DNA from: Microvirga zambiensis WSM3693
Lineage (GTDB): Bacteria; Pseudomonadota; Alphaproteobacteria; Rhizobiales; Beijerinckiaceae
Length of the DNA: 64,000 nucleotides
Direction of reading: 5' to 3'
Assembly: GCF_016735695.1 (NCBI RefSeq)
Contig: NZ_JAERQD010000017.1
Location: forward strand, 1-64,000
The notes beneath the pieces are model-generated. The model was given only the letters and a program-made list of their open reading frames with translations. It did no database searches and was not told where the DNA came from. Shown here in pieces: positions 9,875-18,545 of this stretch (within the stretch, counting starts at the first letter, position 1; each line of letters opens with the position of its first letter). Made by a program: the position numbers and the translations under genes.

Positions 9875-11364
9875 TCGCCAATCCGTTCGGGAAGTTTGTC
9901 TTCATCCGCAAGGTCGGTGAAGCGTGTGATGTCGGCCTGGAAGGCCAGCTGCACGGTGCCGGTCGGTCCGTGACGCTGCTTGCCGATGATGACCTCGGCC
10001 TTGCCGTGGACCTGATCCATTTCCGACTGCCACTTGAAGTATTCCTCGGTGCCGGGCTTCGGCTCCTTGTTCTTCAGATAATACTCTTCGCGGTAAACGA
10101 ACATGACCACGTCGGCGTCCTGCTCGATCGAGCCCGATTCACGGAGATCCGACAATTGGGGCCGTTTGTCGTCGCGGGATTCCACCTGGCGGGAGAGCTG
10201 GGACAGGGCCACCAGCGGTACCGACAGCTCCTTGGCGAGCGCCTTGAGGCCGGTGGTGATCTCGGTCAATTCCTGCACGCGGTTCTCGCCCTTCTTGGAG
10301 GAGCCGGAGAGGAGCTGGAGGTAGTCGACGATCAGGATATCGAGGCCGCGCTGACGCTTGAGACGGCGTGCGCGGGCGGTGAGCTGCGCAATGGAGATGC
10401 CGCCGGTCTGGTCGATGTAGAAGGGGATCGACTGCATCTCGCGGGCGGCTTCCGTTATCTTGTAGAAATCGTCCTCGCGCATGTCGCCGCGGCGGATCTT
10501 GTAGGACGGCACGCCGGATTGCTCGGCGATGATACGGGTCGCGAGCTGCTCGGCGGACATTTCGAGGGAGAAGAAGCCGACGATGCCGCCGTTGACCGTC
10601 TTCAGGGTGCCGTCCTGCTGCTTTTCAGCCCGGTAGGCCTTGGCGATGTTGAACGCGATGTTCGTCACCAGCGAGGTTTTGCCCATGGCCGGACGTCCGG
10701 CGAGGATGACAAGATCCGACGGCTGCAGACCGCCGAGGGACTTGTCGAGGTCGATCAGCCCCGTGGAGACGCCCGACAGGGCGCCCTCGCGCTTGTAGGC
10801 CGCGGCCGCCATGTCGATGGCGGCGGTCAGCGCGTCCGAGAAACGCTGGAAGCCGCCGTCGGCGCGGCCGGTTTCCGCAATCGCGTAGAGACGCCGTTCC
10901 GCCTCCTCGATCTGCTCGCGCGGTGAATTTTCGACGGGGGCGTCGAAGGCGCTGTTGACGATGTCCTCGCCGATATTGATGAGGTTGCGGCGGATCGCGA
11001 GGTCGTAGATCGTGCGGCCGTAATCCTCGGCGTTGATGACGGTGGTCGCCTCGGCCGCGAGACGGGCAAGGTACTGGGACACCGTGATGCCGCCGAGATC
11101 CTGATCGCCCAGGAAGGTCTTCATGGTGATCGGAGTGGCGATCTTGCCGGCCTTGATCAGGCTCGTCGCCACCTCATAGATCCGCCGGTGCAGGTCTTCG
11201 ATGAAATGGCCGGCCTCGAGGAAGTCGGAGACGCGGTAATAGGCATCGTTATTGACCAGGATCGCACCCAGCAGGGCCTGTTCGGCCTCGATGTTGCTGG
11301 GGGGCGTCCGAAACTGCGGCTCGGCGGTCTCGAGACGGGCGATCAGGGCGTTGGCGGTGGCCAT
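9871..11364 (-). CDS. dnaB: Replicative DNA helicase
   Basis: Hexameric 5'-3' helicase that unwinds DNA at the replication fork; 497 residues. The N-terminal DnaB domain (residues 20-125, PPSNIEAEQALLGAILVN) is followed by a linker and the RecA-like motor with Walker A LAGRPAMGKTS (about 221-231) and Walker B LDILIVDYLQLL. No intein interrupts it. ATG at 11362-11364. The dnaB-alr-radA order is common in this order of bacteria. The space upstream is a 433-base gap with a terminator for the preceding ribosomal operon. Confidence 0.97.
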   Translation of the reverse strand: MATANALIARLETAEPQFRTPPSNIEAEQALLGAILVNNDAYYRVSDFLEAGHFIEDLHRRIYEVATSLIKAGKIATPITMKTFLGDQDLGGITVSQYLARLAAEATTVINAEDYGRTIYDLAIRRNLINIGEDIVNSAFDAPVENSPREQIEEAERRLYAIAETGRADGGFQRFSDALTAAIDMAAAAYKREGALSGVSTGLIDLDKSLGGLQPSDLVILAGRPAMGKTSLVTNIAFNIAKAYRAEKQQDGTLKTVNGGIVGFFSLEMSAEQLATRIIAEQSGVPSYKIRRGDMREDDFYKITEAAREMQSIPFYIDQTGGISIAQLTARARRLKRQRGLDILIVDYLQLLSGSSKKGENRVQELTEITTGLKALAKELSVPLVALSQLSRQVESRDDKRPQLSDLRESGSIEQDADVVMFVYREEYYLKNKEPKPGTEEYFKWQSEMDQVHGKAEVIIGKQRHGPTGTVQLAFQADITRFTDLADEDKLPERIGD

Positions 11365-11544
11365 CTGGCGCTCCGAAAACAGGGAAGGGTTAGAGTCTCT
11401 TAGACCGGAATTCGTGTCCTAAAGGTTGCCGGGTGGACACGAAGCCGGGACTCTTCCCAATCTGTCCTCGCTGTCCTCGATTCTCACAGTTCATCTTTTC
11501 GGAAGGCTCCTGGCTTGACTCTCCGGCAAGCCCGGAACGCAAAG

Positions 11545-11577
11545 AAAAAACGCTCCCCGTCGAATCGACGGAGAGCG
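11545..11577 (-). terminator. Rho-independent terminator of the ribosomal operon
   Basis: On the minus strand an imperfect GC stem (CGCTC and CCGTCGA pairing with TCGACGG and GAGCG, 11551-11577) is followed directly by a T-tract, TTTTTT, from 11550 downward. It lies about 220 bases beyond the rplI stop and before dnaB. This is a good match to an intrinsic terminator, separating the rpsF-rplI unit from dnaB. Confidence 0.8.
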
Positions 11578-11632
11578 CGATTTTAGAACAAAGCGAGAAC
11601 TTGAACAAGCGCTCGAGCTTAACCCGACCCTC

Positions 11633-11743
11633 ACGTCATGGCCGGGCTTGTCCCGGCCATCCCGATACGATGAAGCGCGGCGCTTCAAGCTATCGGGATC
11701 ACCGGCACTGATCCCCGGAACAAGTCCGGGGAGGTGATGACGT
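11633..11743. repeat. Dispersed palindromic element, family A
   Basis: An element of about 110 bases with outward arms CACGTCATGGCCGGGC and GGTGATGACGTG, and inner arms CCCGATA and TATCGGG. A close relative with the same inner sequence lies at 36562-36655. It occupies most of the 433-base dnaB-rplI gap. No coding capacity is supported. Confidence 0.75.
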
Positions 11744-11797
11744 GGAGAGATACTTTCCCGATGACTCTCGCGAGTCGCCGGGAAGGGTGGAGAGATC

Positions 11798-12364
11798 TCA
11801 GAGCTCTTCGTCGCCGCCGGCTTCGGCCAGTGCAGCACCGACCTCGAGGCCGAGATCGTCGAGGTTGGTCTCTTCGCGGGTCGTGACCGACTCGCCGCGA
11901 GCCTGGCGCTCGGCTTCCTCGGGGCTGCGGGCGACGTTGATGGTCACCTGAACCTCGACCTCCGGATGGAGGGCGACCGGCACCTTGTGCAGGCCGATGG
12001 TCTTGATCGGCTGGTTGATGGCGATCTGGTTGCGATCCACCGTGAAGCCGTTCTGGGTCATGATCTCGGCGAGGTCGCGGGTCGAGACCGAACCGTAGAG
12101 CACGCCGGTCTCGCCGGCCTGGCGCAGGATGGTGAAGCTCTGGCCGTTCAGCTTTTCGCCGACGCCCTCAGCCTCGTTGCGGCGCTCGAGGTTGCGGGCC
12201 TCGAGCTGAGCGCGCTGGGCGTCGAAATGCTTCTTGTTGGCATCCGTGGCGCGCAGAGCCTTGCCGCGCGGCAGGAGGAAATTGCGTGCATAGCCGGAGC
12301 GGACCTTAACGGTCTCGCCCATCTGACCGAGCTTTGCGACGCGCTCGAGAAGGATCACTTCCAT
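11798..12364 (-). CDS. rplI: 50S ribosomal protein L9
   Basis: Large-subunit protein of 188 residues. The N-terminal rRNA-binding domain [17 protein letters not shown] and the [12 protein letters not shown] segment are classic L9. The C-terminal domain follows, then an acidic tail (about residues 150-188, ending GGDEEL) that makes it longer than the E. coli protein, as in many alphaproteobacteria. Last gene of rpsF-rpsR-DUF2232-rplI, 23 bases after the membrane-protein gene. Confidence 0.97.
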   Translation of the reverse strand: MEVILLERVAKLGQMGETVKVRSGYARNFLLPRGKALRATDANKKHFDAQRAQLEARNLERRNEAEGVGEKLNGQSFTILRQAGETGVLYGSVSTRDLAEIMTQNGFTVDRNQIAINQPIKTIGLHKVPVALHPEVEVQVTINVARSPEEAERQARGESVTTREETNLDDLGLEVGAALAEAGGDEEL

Positions 12365-12387
12365 GGTTGTCTCCTTTAGGTTCGTGA

Positions 12388-13350
12388 TCAGGTGGAAAGG
12401 GTAGTCGGCGGACCCGGCCGCCTGCCGACGCGGCGGCGCAGGCCGAAAACGGAATCGGCGAGGCCGAAGAGGGCCAGGGCAACCATCAGGATGCCCTGGG
12501 TGATGATGACGAGGACGTAGAGGGCCGAGAGCAGGAAGGCGCGGCCGGATTTGCCCCGCGTCCGGTCGTGGATGGCGGCGAGTCCCTGCAGGGCGAAGGC
12601 CATGATGAAGGCGCCCGCCAGCGCCATGCCCAGCGCGCCGAGGAAGCCGTCGATCGTGGCGAGCGCGAGCGCAGCGACCAGGATCAGCCCAGCCGAGCGT
12701 GGCATGACGAGTTCCGGAACCGGAGGCCAGGGACGCGGCAGCCGCTTAGAGGCCTGGACGATGCGGGCCGCGGCCCAGAGATAGAGCACCAGGACGGTGG
12801 TGAAGCCCTGGGCCGAGAGAAGCGGCGTCGCGCGGGCGAGGAGGCCGACCAGCTCTTCGCGGGTCTCTGCATCGAGGGCACCGGGGCCGGAGGAGGTGAA
12901 CTGGGTATTGACGAAGGCCTCGGAGACCGCACGGGCATTCTGGTCGAACGCCGCATAATCGCCGCCCGTCGAGATCACGCCGGCGGCAATGATCGTCAAG
13001 GCGGCCGTGGCCGCGGTCCAGGCGAGCAGCCGTCCGACCGGATACCATTCCATGGTGCCGTCGGGGCCGGGACGTCCGAGCAGGGCGAGATAGGACAGCC
13101 ACCAGGCGGGCAGGGCGGTGATGAGGGCAAAGCCGATGCCGCTGAGCGGGGACAGGATCAGCGCGATGGCGAGGCCGCCGACGATTCCCGCCACGAGACC
13201 GGAGCGGTGATCCCAGCCGAGGGACACGATCAGAACGGGAATGGGAGCGAGCAGATACAGCACGGCAGCCAGCGGCGTCGCCTTGACGATCACCGCGGTC
13301 AGAAGGGCCGATACGAGGCCCGCGCCTATGCCTGTTGCTACAAAATTCAT
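12388..13350 (-). CDS. DUF2232-type membrane protein in the rpsF-rplI operon
   Basis: Polytopic inner-membrane protein of 320 residues with about seven or eight hydrophobic segments (for example [20 protein letters not shown] and IIAAGVIST). The position between rpsR and rplI is the usual place for DUF2232 in Hyphomicrobiales. No function is established that I can support; it may affect envelope or ribosome-linked physiology. ATG at 13348-13350. A 110-base palindromic element separates it from rpsR. Confidence 0.82.
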   Translation of the reverse strand: MNFVATGIGAGLVSALLTAVIVKATPLAAVLYLLAPIPVLIVSLGWDHRSGLVAGIVGGLAIALILSPLSGIGFALITALPAWWLSYLALLGRPGPDGTMEWYPVGRLLAWTAATAALTIIAAGVISTGGDYAAFDQNARAVSEAFVNTQFTSSGPGALDAETREELVGLLARATPLLSAQGFTTVLVLYLWAAARIVQASKRLPRPWPPVPELVMPRSAGLILVAALALATIDGFLGALGMALAGAFIMAFALQGLAAIHDRTRGKSGRAFLLSALYVLVIITQGILMVALALFGLADSVFGLRRRVGRRPGPPTTLST

Positions 13351-13448
13351 CGTCTCGCTGTCCCGCTGCTCGTGGCAGGGTTAGAGGCTTCCGCCTCAAC
13401 TGACCTGACGGGTTTTCACCGCCGGGTTACGGAAAAGAAACTCTCCGC

Positions 13449-13557
13449 CTCATCCTGAGGAGTAGCGAAGCTGCGTCTCGAAGGAGATTCCAGAGAGTGC
13501 TGGAACCGCCATCCTGGCCCTTCGAGACGCCGCCTGCGGCGGCTCCTCAGGATGAGG
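13449..13557. repeat. Dispersed palindromic element, family B (in the rpsR-DUF2232 gap)
   Basis: Begins CCTCATCCTGAGGAG and ends CTCCTCAGGATGAGG, with inner arms GTCTCGAAGGA and a CCTTCGAGAC counterpart. The whole unit can fold into one long hairpin of about 109 bases. Sister copies are at 27422-27524 and 40534-40641. Its place within a ribosomal operon makes an effect on downstream expression possible. Confidence 0.85.
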
Positions 13558-13606
13558 ATGGCTATCCGGGAGGCTGCCCGATCCGGGGACCGGGCAGCCG
13601 TTAGTC

Positions 13607-13867
13607 TTAGCGGATCACGTAGGGCAGGAGGCCCAGGAAGCGGGCGCGCTTGATCGCCTGGGCGAGCTCGCGCTGCTTCTTGGCCGACACGGCCGTGATG
13701 CGGGACGGAACGATCTTGCCGCGCTCGGAAATGTAGCGGGACAGGAGCTTCGTGTCCTTGTAGTCGATCTTCGGCGCGTTGGGACCTGAGAACGGGCAGG
13801 TCTTGCGACGGCGGAAGAAGGGACGACGGCCGCCGCCAGCGGCGCCACCGGTTGCACCAAATGCCAT
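13607..13867 (-). CDS. rpsR: 30S ribosomal protein S18
   Basis: Small-subunit protein of 86 residues that binds with S6 on the 16S rRNA platform. The core, [20 protein letters not shown] and [20 protein letters not shown], is typical. A short Gly/Arg-rich N-terminus with a CPF motif precedes it. It follows rpsF by two bases, so the pair is translationally linked. Confidence 0.97.
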   Translation of the reverse strand: MAFGATGGAAGGGRRPFFRRRKTCPFSGPNAPKIDYKDTKLLSRYISERGKIVPSRITAVSAKKQRELAQAIKRARFLGLLPYVIR

Positions 13868-13869
13868 GA

Positions 13870-14277
13870 TTAAGCCTCCTCGCCTTCGCTGGCTGCGCCG
13901 TCGAAGCTGCCACCGTCGCGCTCACGGCGCTCGCGGTCCTTGCGCTCGTCGCGGTCGCGCTTCTGCATCATCACGGACGGCTCGGTCTCGAGCTCTTCGA
14001 CCTTGATGGTCATGAAGCGAAGGATGTCTTCGTTGATGCGCATCTGACGCTCCATCTCGGCCACGGCCGGAGCCGGAGCGTTGAGGTTGAACATCGTGAA
14101 ATGCGCCTTGCGGTTCTTCTTGATGCGGTAGGCGAGGGACTTCACGCCCCACATCTCGGTCTTGTCGACGCTGCCGCCGTTCTGCTCGATGACGCCCTTG
14201 TACTGGTCGACCATAGCCTCGACCTGCTGCGGGGTGACGTCCTGGCGAGCCATGAAGATATGCTCATAGAGAGGCAT
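13870..14277 (-). CDS. rpsF: 30S ribosomal protein S6
   Basis: Small-subunit protein of 135 residues. The start [20 protein letters not shown] and the motif [19 protein letters not shown] are diagnostic. A charged tail (about residues 100-135, Arg/Asp/Glu-rich) is longer than in E. coli and usual for this group. First gene of the rpsF-rpsR-DUF2232-rplI operon. The leader (14278 upward) carries repeats, and I could not pick out a confident promoter. Confidence 0.96.
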   Translation of the reverse strand: MPLYEHIFMARQDVTPQQVEAMVDQYKGVIEQNGGSVDKTEMWGVKSLAYRIKKNRKAHFTMFNLNAPAPAVAEMERQMRINEDILRFMTIKVEELETEPSVMMQKRDRDERKDRERRERDGGSFDGAASEGEEA

Positions 14278-14560
14278 AATGGGCCTTTCTCAGGGTTTGA
14301 GGGTCAAGCCTCGGCACTGGGTGAAGAGTGTCTCGGCCGTTTCGCGCATCCGATCGGCGCCAAGCCCTTCGAGCCTGCAAGGCCCGAGCGATTGTCGAAG
14401 GCGGAGACACGGGACGACGGGTCTTAAAAACCCTGCATGGCCAAGCCATACCGTCCGTTCAGCCCCCGGCCGGAGCGAACGCGAAGCGGGGGCTATAGTC
14501 GATTTGGGTTGGGAAGGCAAGGGTGGGGATACGTACGGTGTCATCCCCTCGCCCTCTATC

Positions 14561-14753
14561 GTCATCCCCGGCCTTGTGCCGGGACCCACGCCTTTGCAGC
14601 GTGGCGGTTCCAAGGCGTGGGTAGCCGCAACAAGTGCGGCCATGACGGCGGAGGGTGTCATCCCCGACGAGCGAAGCGAGGGAAGGGGATCCACTATCGC
14701 GCTCAGCGCCATGGACTCCCTTCCCCTCCGCTAACGCTCCGGCCGGGAATGAC
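14561..14753. repeat. Two tandem palindromic elements, family A type
   Basis: The first copy (about 14561-14646) runs GTCATCCCCGGCC to GCGGCCATGAC with inner arms ACCCACGCC and GGCGTGGGT. The second (about 14656-14753) runs GTCATCCCCGACG to CCGGGAATGAC. They fill most of the 557-base gap between the divergent rpsF and pdxJ. The remaining gap shows no gene I can support; a promoter for each side must lie here but is not obvious. Confidence 0.8.
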
Positions 14754-14834
14754 ACTGTGCGATTTGCCGTTGATAGCCTCACTGGAAGACAAAGGCGCTC
14801 TGGTCAATAAGCATCTCTAGGCTAAAACACCCTT

Positions 14835-15593
14835 ATGAACGCTCCTCCCTTACGCCTCGGCGTCAACATCGATCACGTCGCCACCATCCGGAACGCCCGC
14901 GGCGGTGTCCATCCGGACCCGGTCCGAGCCGCGAACATGGCCGTCCTTGCGGGCGCGGATGGGATCACCGCCCATCTCCGCGAGGACCGGCGCCATATCC
15001 GGGATGCGGATATGAGGCGTCTCAAGCAGGAACTGTTCGTGCCGCTCAATTTCGAGATGGCGGCGACCTCCGAGATGATCGGCCTTGCGACGCAGCTGCA
15101 CCCCCATGCGGCCTGCCTGGTCCCGGAAAAGCGCGAGGAGCGCACGACGGAAGGCGGGCTCGACATCATCGGCTCCCATGCCCATCTGCGGCCCGCGATC
15201 AAGGAATTGAAGGGCGAGGGCATCCGGGTGTCCCTGTTCGTCGAGCCGGAGATCGAGGTCATGGACGCCGCCTGCGACCTTCAGGCGCCCGTGGTCGAGC
15301 TTCACACAGGCACCTATTGCGAGGCGGTGGTCGATGGGGACCAGGACCGGATCGTCCATGAACTGGAGCGCCTGCGCCGGGCGGCGGAGCACGGCGCCAG
15401 GATCGGTCTCGAGATCCATGCGGGGCATGGGCTCGCGCTCGACTCGGTCCGGCCGGTCGCTGCCATTCCCCAGATCGTCGAGCTCAATATCGGCCATTCC
15501 CTGATCGGCGAGGCGATCTTCCTCGGGCTCGACGAGGCCGTTCGCCGGATGCGCGCCGCCATGGACGAAGGCCGGGCTCAGGTGCGGGCATGA
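14835..15593 (+). CDS. pdxJ: Pyridoxine 5'-phosphate synthase
   Basis: Condenses 1-deoxy-D-xylulose 5-phosphate with 3-amino-2-oxopropyl phosphate to give pyridoxine 5'-phosphate, in vitamin B6 synthesis. 252 residues, a single TIM barrel. Family motifs are present: [16 protein letters not shown] at the start, [27 protein letters not shown], and HTGTYC late in the barrel. ATG at 14835. The stop overlaps the acpS start by four bases, a common alphaproteobacterial pairing. Confidence 0.97.
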   Translation: MNAPPLRLGVNIDHVATIRNARGGVHPDPVRAANMAVLAGADGITAHLREDRRHIRDADMRRLKQELFVPLNFEMAATSEMIGLATQLHPHAACLVPEKREERTTEGGLDIIGSHAHLRPAIKELKGEGIRVSLFVEPEIEVMDAACDLQAPVVELHTGTYCEAVVDGDQDRIVHELERLRRAAEHGARIGLEIHAGHGLALDSVRPVAAIPQIVELNIGHSLIGEAIFLGLDEAVRRMRAAMDEGRAQVRA

Positions 15594-15988
15594 TCCTGGG
15601 CATCGGATCCGATCTCTGCGACATTCGGCGCATCGAAAGCTCCATCGAGCGCTTCGGGGACCGGTTCACCCACCGCATCTACACGGAGGGCGAGCGGGCA
15701 AGGAGCGACCGCCGAGCCGCCCGTGCTCCGTCCTATGCGCGGCGCTTCGCCGCCAAGGAGGCCTGCGCCAAGGCGCTCGGGACGGGTCTGAGCCGGGGCG
15801 TGTTCTGGCGCGACATGGAGGTGGTCAACCTGCCGAGCGGCCGGCCGACCATGCGCCTGACCGGCGGGGCGCTGGAGCGTCTGAAGGCCATGACGCCGCA
15901 GGGCCACAGGGCCGTGGTTCATATCTCCCTCACGGACGATCCGCCGATGGCTCAAGCCTTCGTGATCATCGAGGCGCTTCCTATCTGA
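15590..15988 (+). CDS. acpS: Holo-[acyl-carrier-protein] synthase
   Basis: Transfers the 4'-phosphopantetheine group from CoA to acyl carrier protein, activating fatty-acid synthesis. 132 residues. It starts [16 protein letters not shown], with the metal-binding Asp in GSDL, and carries the second family motif [14 protein letters not shown] with its Glu. The start overlaps the pdxJ stop by four bases, so the genes are co-translated. A separate stretch of 71-160 bases precedes lepB. Confidence 0.96.
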   Translation: MILGIGSDLCDIRRIESSIERFGDRFTHRIYTEGERARSDRRAARAPSYARRFAAKEACAKALGTGLSRGVFWRDMEVVNLPSGRPTMRLTGGALERLKAMTPQGHRAVVHISLTDDPPMAQAFVIIEALPI

Positions 15989-16149
15989 GGGAGGGGCTGC
16001 GTTGCGGCGGGACGCACCTTAGGTTAGAGCATGGCCCGGCAGATGCGGTCGAAAGCGGTTTGCACTCGGAGCTGAGTGCAATCCTCTCTCGACGGTCGCG
16101 ACGGTGGAGGATGGATCCACCGTCCATCCAAGATCATAGGTCGAAAGAC

Positions 16150-16926
16150 GTGAGCGACAAAACCAGCAAATACGTAGGTACCGGCGTGAAGAACGAAGAA
16201 GGCGGCCTCTGGGAAACCATCAAGGTCATCATCCAGGCCCTCCTGATCGCGGTCGTGGTCCGCACCGTGCTGTTCCAGCCCTTCAACATCCCGTCGGGGT
16301 CGCTGATCCCGACGCTGCTGATCGGCGACTATCTCTTCGTGTCGAAATATTCCTACGGCTATTCGAAGCACTCCATTCCCTTCAGCCCCGGCATCTTCTC
16401 CGGGCGCATCTTCGGTTCGGAGCCGAAGCGCGGCGAGATCGTCGTGTTCAAGCTGCCCAAGGACAATTCGACCGATTACATCAAGCGTGTGATCGGTCTG
16501 CCGGGCGACAAGATCCAGGTCATCAACGGCGTGCTGAACATCAACGGCCAGCCGGTCCAGCGCGAGCGGGTGGAGGACTACAAGACCACTGACCTCTATG
16601 GCCGCACCATCAGCGTGCCGCAGTACCGCGAGACCCTTCCGGGCGGCGTGACGCACTTCGTCATCGAGCGCGACAACGATCGCGGCTATTGGGACAACAC
16701 CAACGTCTACACGGTGCAGCCCGGCCATTTCTTCATGATGGGCGACAACCGGGACAACTCGACCGATTCCCGTGATGATGCCAGCGTCGGCCAGGTGCCG
16801 TTCGAGAACCTCGTCGGCCGGGCCGAGATCATCTTCTTCTCCATCGACGAGAGCGCATCGCTCTGGCGTCCCTGGGAATGGCCGCAGAAGATCCGCTGGA
16901 ACCGCCTCTTCGAGCGGATCCGGTAA
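16150..16926 (+). CDS. lepB: Signal peptidase I
   Basis: Membrane protease that removes signal peptides from exported proteins. From the GTG at 16150 it has 258 residues (VSDKTSKYVGTG). A single N-terminal membrane segment (VIIQALLIAVVVRTVLF) leads into the periplasmic protease domain. Ser51 in PSGSLIPT and Lys112 in YIKRVIGLPGD form the catalytic dyad, and the GDNRDNSTDSR box is present. The start is uncertain: in-frame ATG at 16111 and TTG at 16060 would lengthen it with charged, unlikely residues. The leader has a TGCACTC-GAGTGCA hairpin (16061-16080). Next gene, rnc, starts four bases after. Confidence 0.92.
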   Translation: MSDKTSKYVGTGVKNEEGGLWETIKVIIQALLIAVVVRTVLFQPFNIPSGSLIPTLLIGDYLFVSKYSYGYSKHSIPFSPGIFSGRIFGSEPKRGEIVVFKLPKDNSTDYIKRVIGLPGDKIQVINGVLNINGQPVQRERVEDYKTTDLYGRTISVPQYRETLPGGVTHFVIERDNDRGYWDNTNVYTVQPGHFFMMGDNRDNSTDSRDDASVGQVPFENLVGRAEIIFFSIDESASLWRPWEWPQKIRWNRLFERIR

Positions 16927-16930
16927 AGCC

Positions 16931-17641
16931 GTGGCCCGACGCAAACCGAACCTCGATGAGCTTCTGAACAAGCTCGGTTACCGCTTTGAAAAACCTGAGC
17001 TCCTCGACGAGGCGCTGACCCATGTCAGCGCGCCCCAGTCCGGCGGGCAGAGCTACCAGCGCCTGGAATTCCTGGGCGATCGGGTGCTCGGTCTCGCCAT
17101 CGCCGAGTTGCTGTTCAGGACTTTTCCGACCGCGCCGGAGGGCGAGCTCTCCCGGCGGCTGGCCGAACTCGTGCGCCGGGAAAGCTGTGCCGAAATCGCC
17201 ATCGCCTGGGATGTCGGCCCCTATCTGAAGCTCGGCGCCGGCGAGGCGCATTCCGGGGAGCGGCGCAACCAGACCATCCTGGCGGATGTCTGCGAAGCGA
17301 TCATCGGAGCGGTCTTCCTCGACGGCGGCTACGAGGCTGCCAGTGACCTCGTCGAGCGGTCCTTCCAGGAATTGCTCGAGGCCCCGCGCCGACCGCTCCG
17401 CGACCCGAAGAGCGCCCTGCAGGAATGGGCCCAAGGGCGAGGCCTGCCGCCGCCGACCTATTCGGTGGTGGAACAGGTCGGGCCGGACCATGCGCCGAAA
17501 TTCCGCGTGGTGGTGAAGGTCAAGGGTGCGGACAACGAATTCGGTTCCGGCACGTCGAAGCGCATCGCGGAACAGGCGGCGGCGCGAAGCCTTCTCATGA
17601 GAGAGGGCGTATGGACGGAGGAAGAACATGGAGCAGCCTGA
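16931..17641 (+). CDS. rnc: Ribonuclease III
   Basis: Double-strand-specific endoribonuclease that processes rRNA precursors and structured RNAs. From the GTG at 16931 it has 236 residues (VARRKPNLDELLNKLGYRFE). The family signature LEFLGDRVLGLAIAELL holds catalytic acidic residues in the N-terminal half. The C-terminal double-stranded RNA-binding domain starts around DPKSALQEWAQGRGLPPP. It is followed by a 14-base overlap with era, the usual lepB-rnc-era arrangement. Confidence 0.96.
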   Translation: MARRKPNLDELLNKLGYRFEKPELLDEALTHVSAPQSGGQSYQRLEFLGDRVLGLAIAELLFRTFPTAPEGELSRRLAELVRRESCAEIAIAWDVGPYLKLGAGEAHSGERRNQTILADVCEAIIGAVFLDGGYEAASDLVERSFQELLEAPRRPLRDPKSALQEWAQGRGLPPPTYSVVEQVGPDHAPKFRVVVKVKGADNEFGSGTSKRIAEQAAARSLLMREGVWTEEEHGAA

Positions 17642-18545
17642 GCAGACGGCCACGAAGGCCGGTTTCGTCGCCCTCATCGGCGCGCCGAATGCGGGCAAGT
17701 CGACCCTGTTGAACTCCCTCGTCGGCTCCAAGGTCTCCATCGTCTCGCGCAAGGTGCAGACGACCCGGGCGCTGGTCCGCGGCATCGCCATCGAGGGCGA
17801 GGCGCAGATCGTCTTCGTGGACACGCCCGGCATCTTCAAGCCGAAGCGCCGACTCGACCGGGCCATGGTGACCTCAGCCTGGGGCGGAGCGGGCGATGCG
17901 GACGTGATCGCCCTGCTTCTCGACGCGCGCAAGGGCATCGACGAGGAGGCCGAGGCGATTCTGGCGAAGCTCCCGGAACTCAAGCGGCCGAAGGTGCTGA
18001 TTCTCAACAAGATCGATCTGATCGAGCGCTCCAAGCTCCTGGAGATGGCCGCGAAGGTCAACGAGATGGTGCCTTTCGCCCATACCTTCATGATCTCCGC
18101 CCTGAAGGGCGACGGCATCGAGACCCTGAAGCGCCAGCTCGCCGCAATGATGCCGGAAGGCCCCTGGCTCTACCCGGAGGACCAGATCTCGGATGCGCCT
18201 TTGCGCATGCTCGCCGCCGAGATCACCCGCGAGAAGATCTACGAGCGCCTTCACGAGGAGCTGCCGTACCAGTCCACCGTCGAGACGGATCAGTGGCAGG
18301 TGCGCCCCGACGGCTCGGTGCGCATCGAGCAGACGGTGTTCGTCGAGCGCGACAGCCAGCGCAAGATCGTGCTCGGCAAGGGCGGGCAGACGATCAAGGC
18401 CATCGGCCAGGCAGCCCGCAAGGAGATCGCCGAGATCGCCGAATCGCCCGTGCACCTCTTCCTCTTCGTGAAGGTGCGCGAGAACTGGAGCGACGATCCC
18501 GAGCGCTACCGCGAGATGGGTCTGGAGTTTCCGAGGGGCGGCTAA
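17628..18545 (+). CDS. era: GTPase Era
   Basis: Essential GTPase that binds 16S rRNA and helps 30S subunit maturation. 305 residues. G1 motif GAPNAGKST (18-26), G3 DTPG (D65) and G4 NKID (127-130) are intact. The C-terminal KH domain is seen in [20 protein letters not shown]. Starts inside rnc and ends by sharing four bases (18542-18545) with the convergent chemoreceptor gene's stop. Confidence 0.97.
   Translation: MEQPEQTATKAGFVALIGAPNAGKSTLLNSLVGSKVSIVSRKVQTTRALVRGIAIEGEAQIVFVDTPGIFKPKRRLDRAMVTSAWGGAGDADVIALLLDARKGIDEEAEAILAKLPELKRPKVLILNKIDLIERSKLLEMAAKVNEMVPFAHTFMISALKGDGIETLKRQLAAMMPEGPWLYPEDQISDAPLRMLAAEITREKIYERLHEELPYQSTVETDQWQVRPDGSVRIEQTVFVERDSQRKIVLGKGGQTIKAIGQAARKEIAEIAESPVHLFLFVKVRENWSDDPERYREMGLEFPRGG

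Noticed and set aside
9787..10926. Plus-strand frame opposite dnaB
   Set aside because: Shadow of dnaB; the start lies inside alr and the composition matches antisense of conserved motifs.
13449..13557. CRISPR array made from the repeated arms
   Set aside because: Copies are single, far apart and palindromic, with no regular spacer unit and no cas genes.
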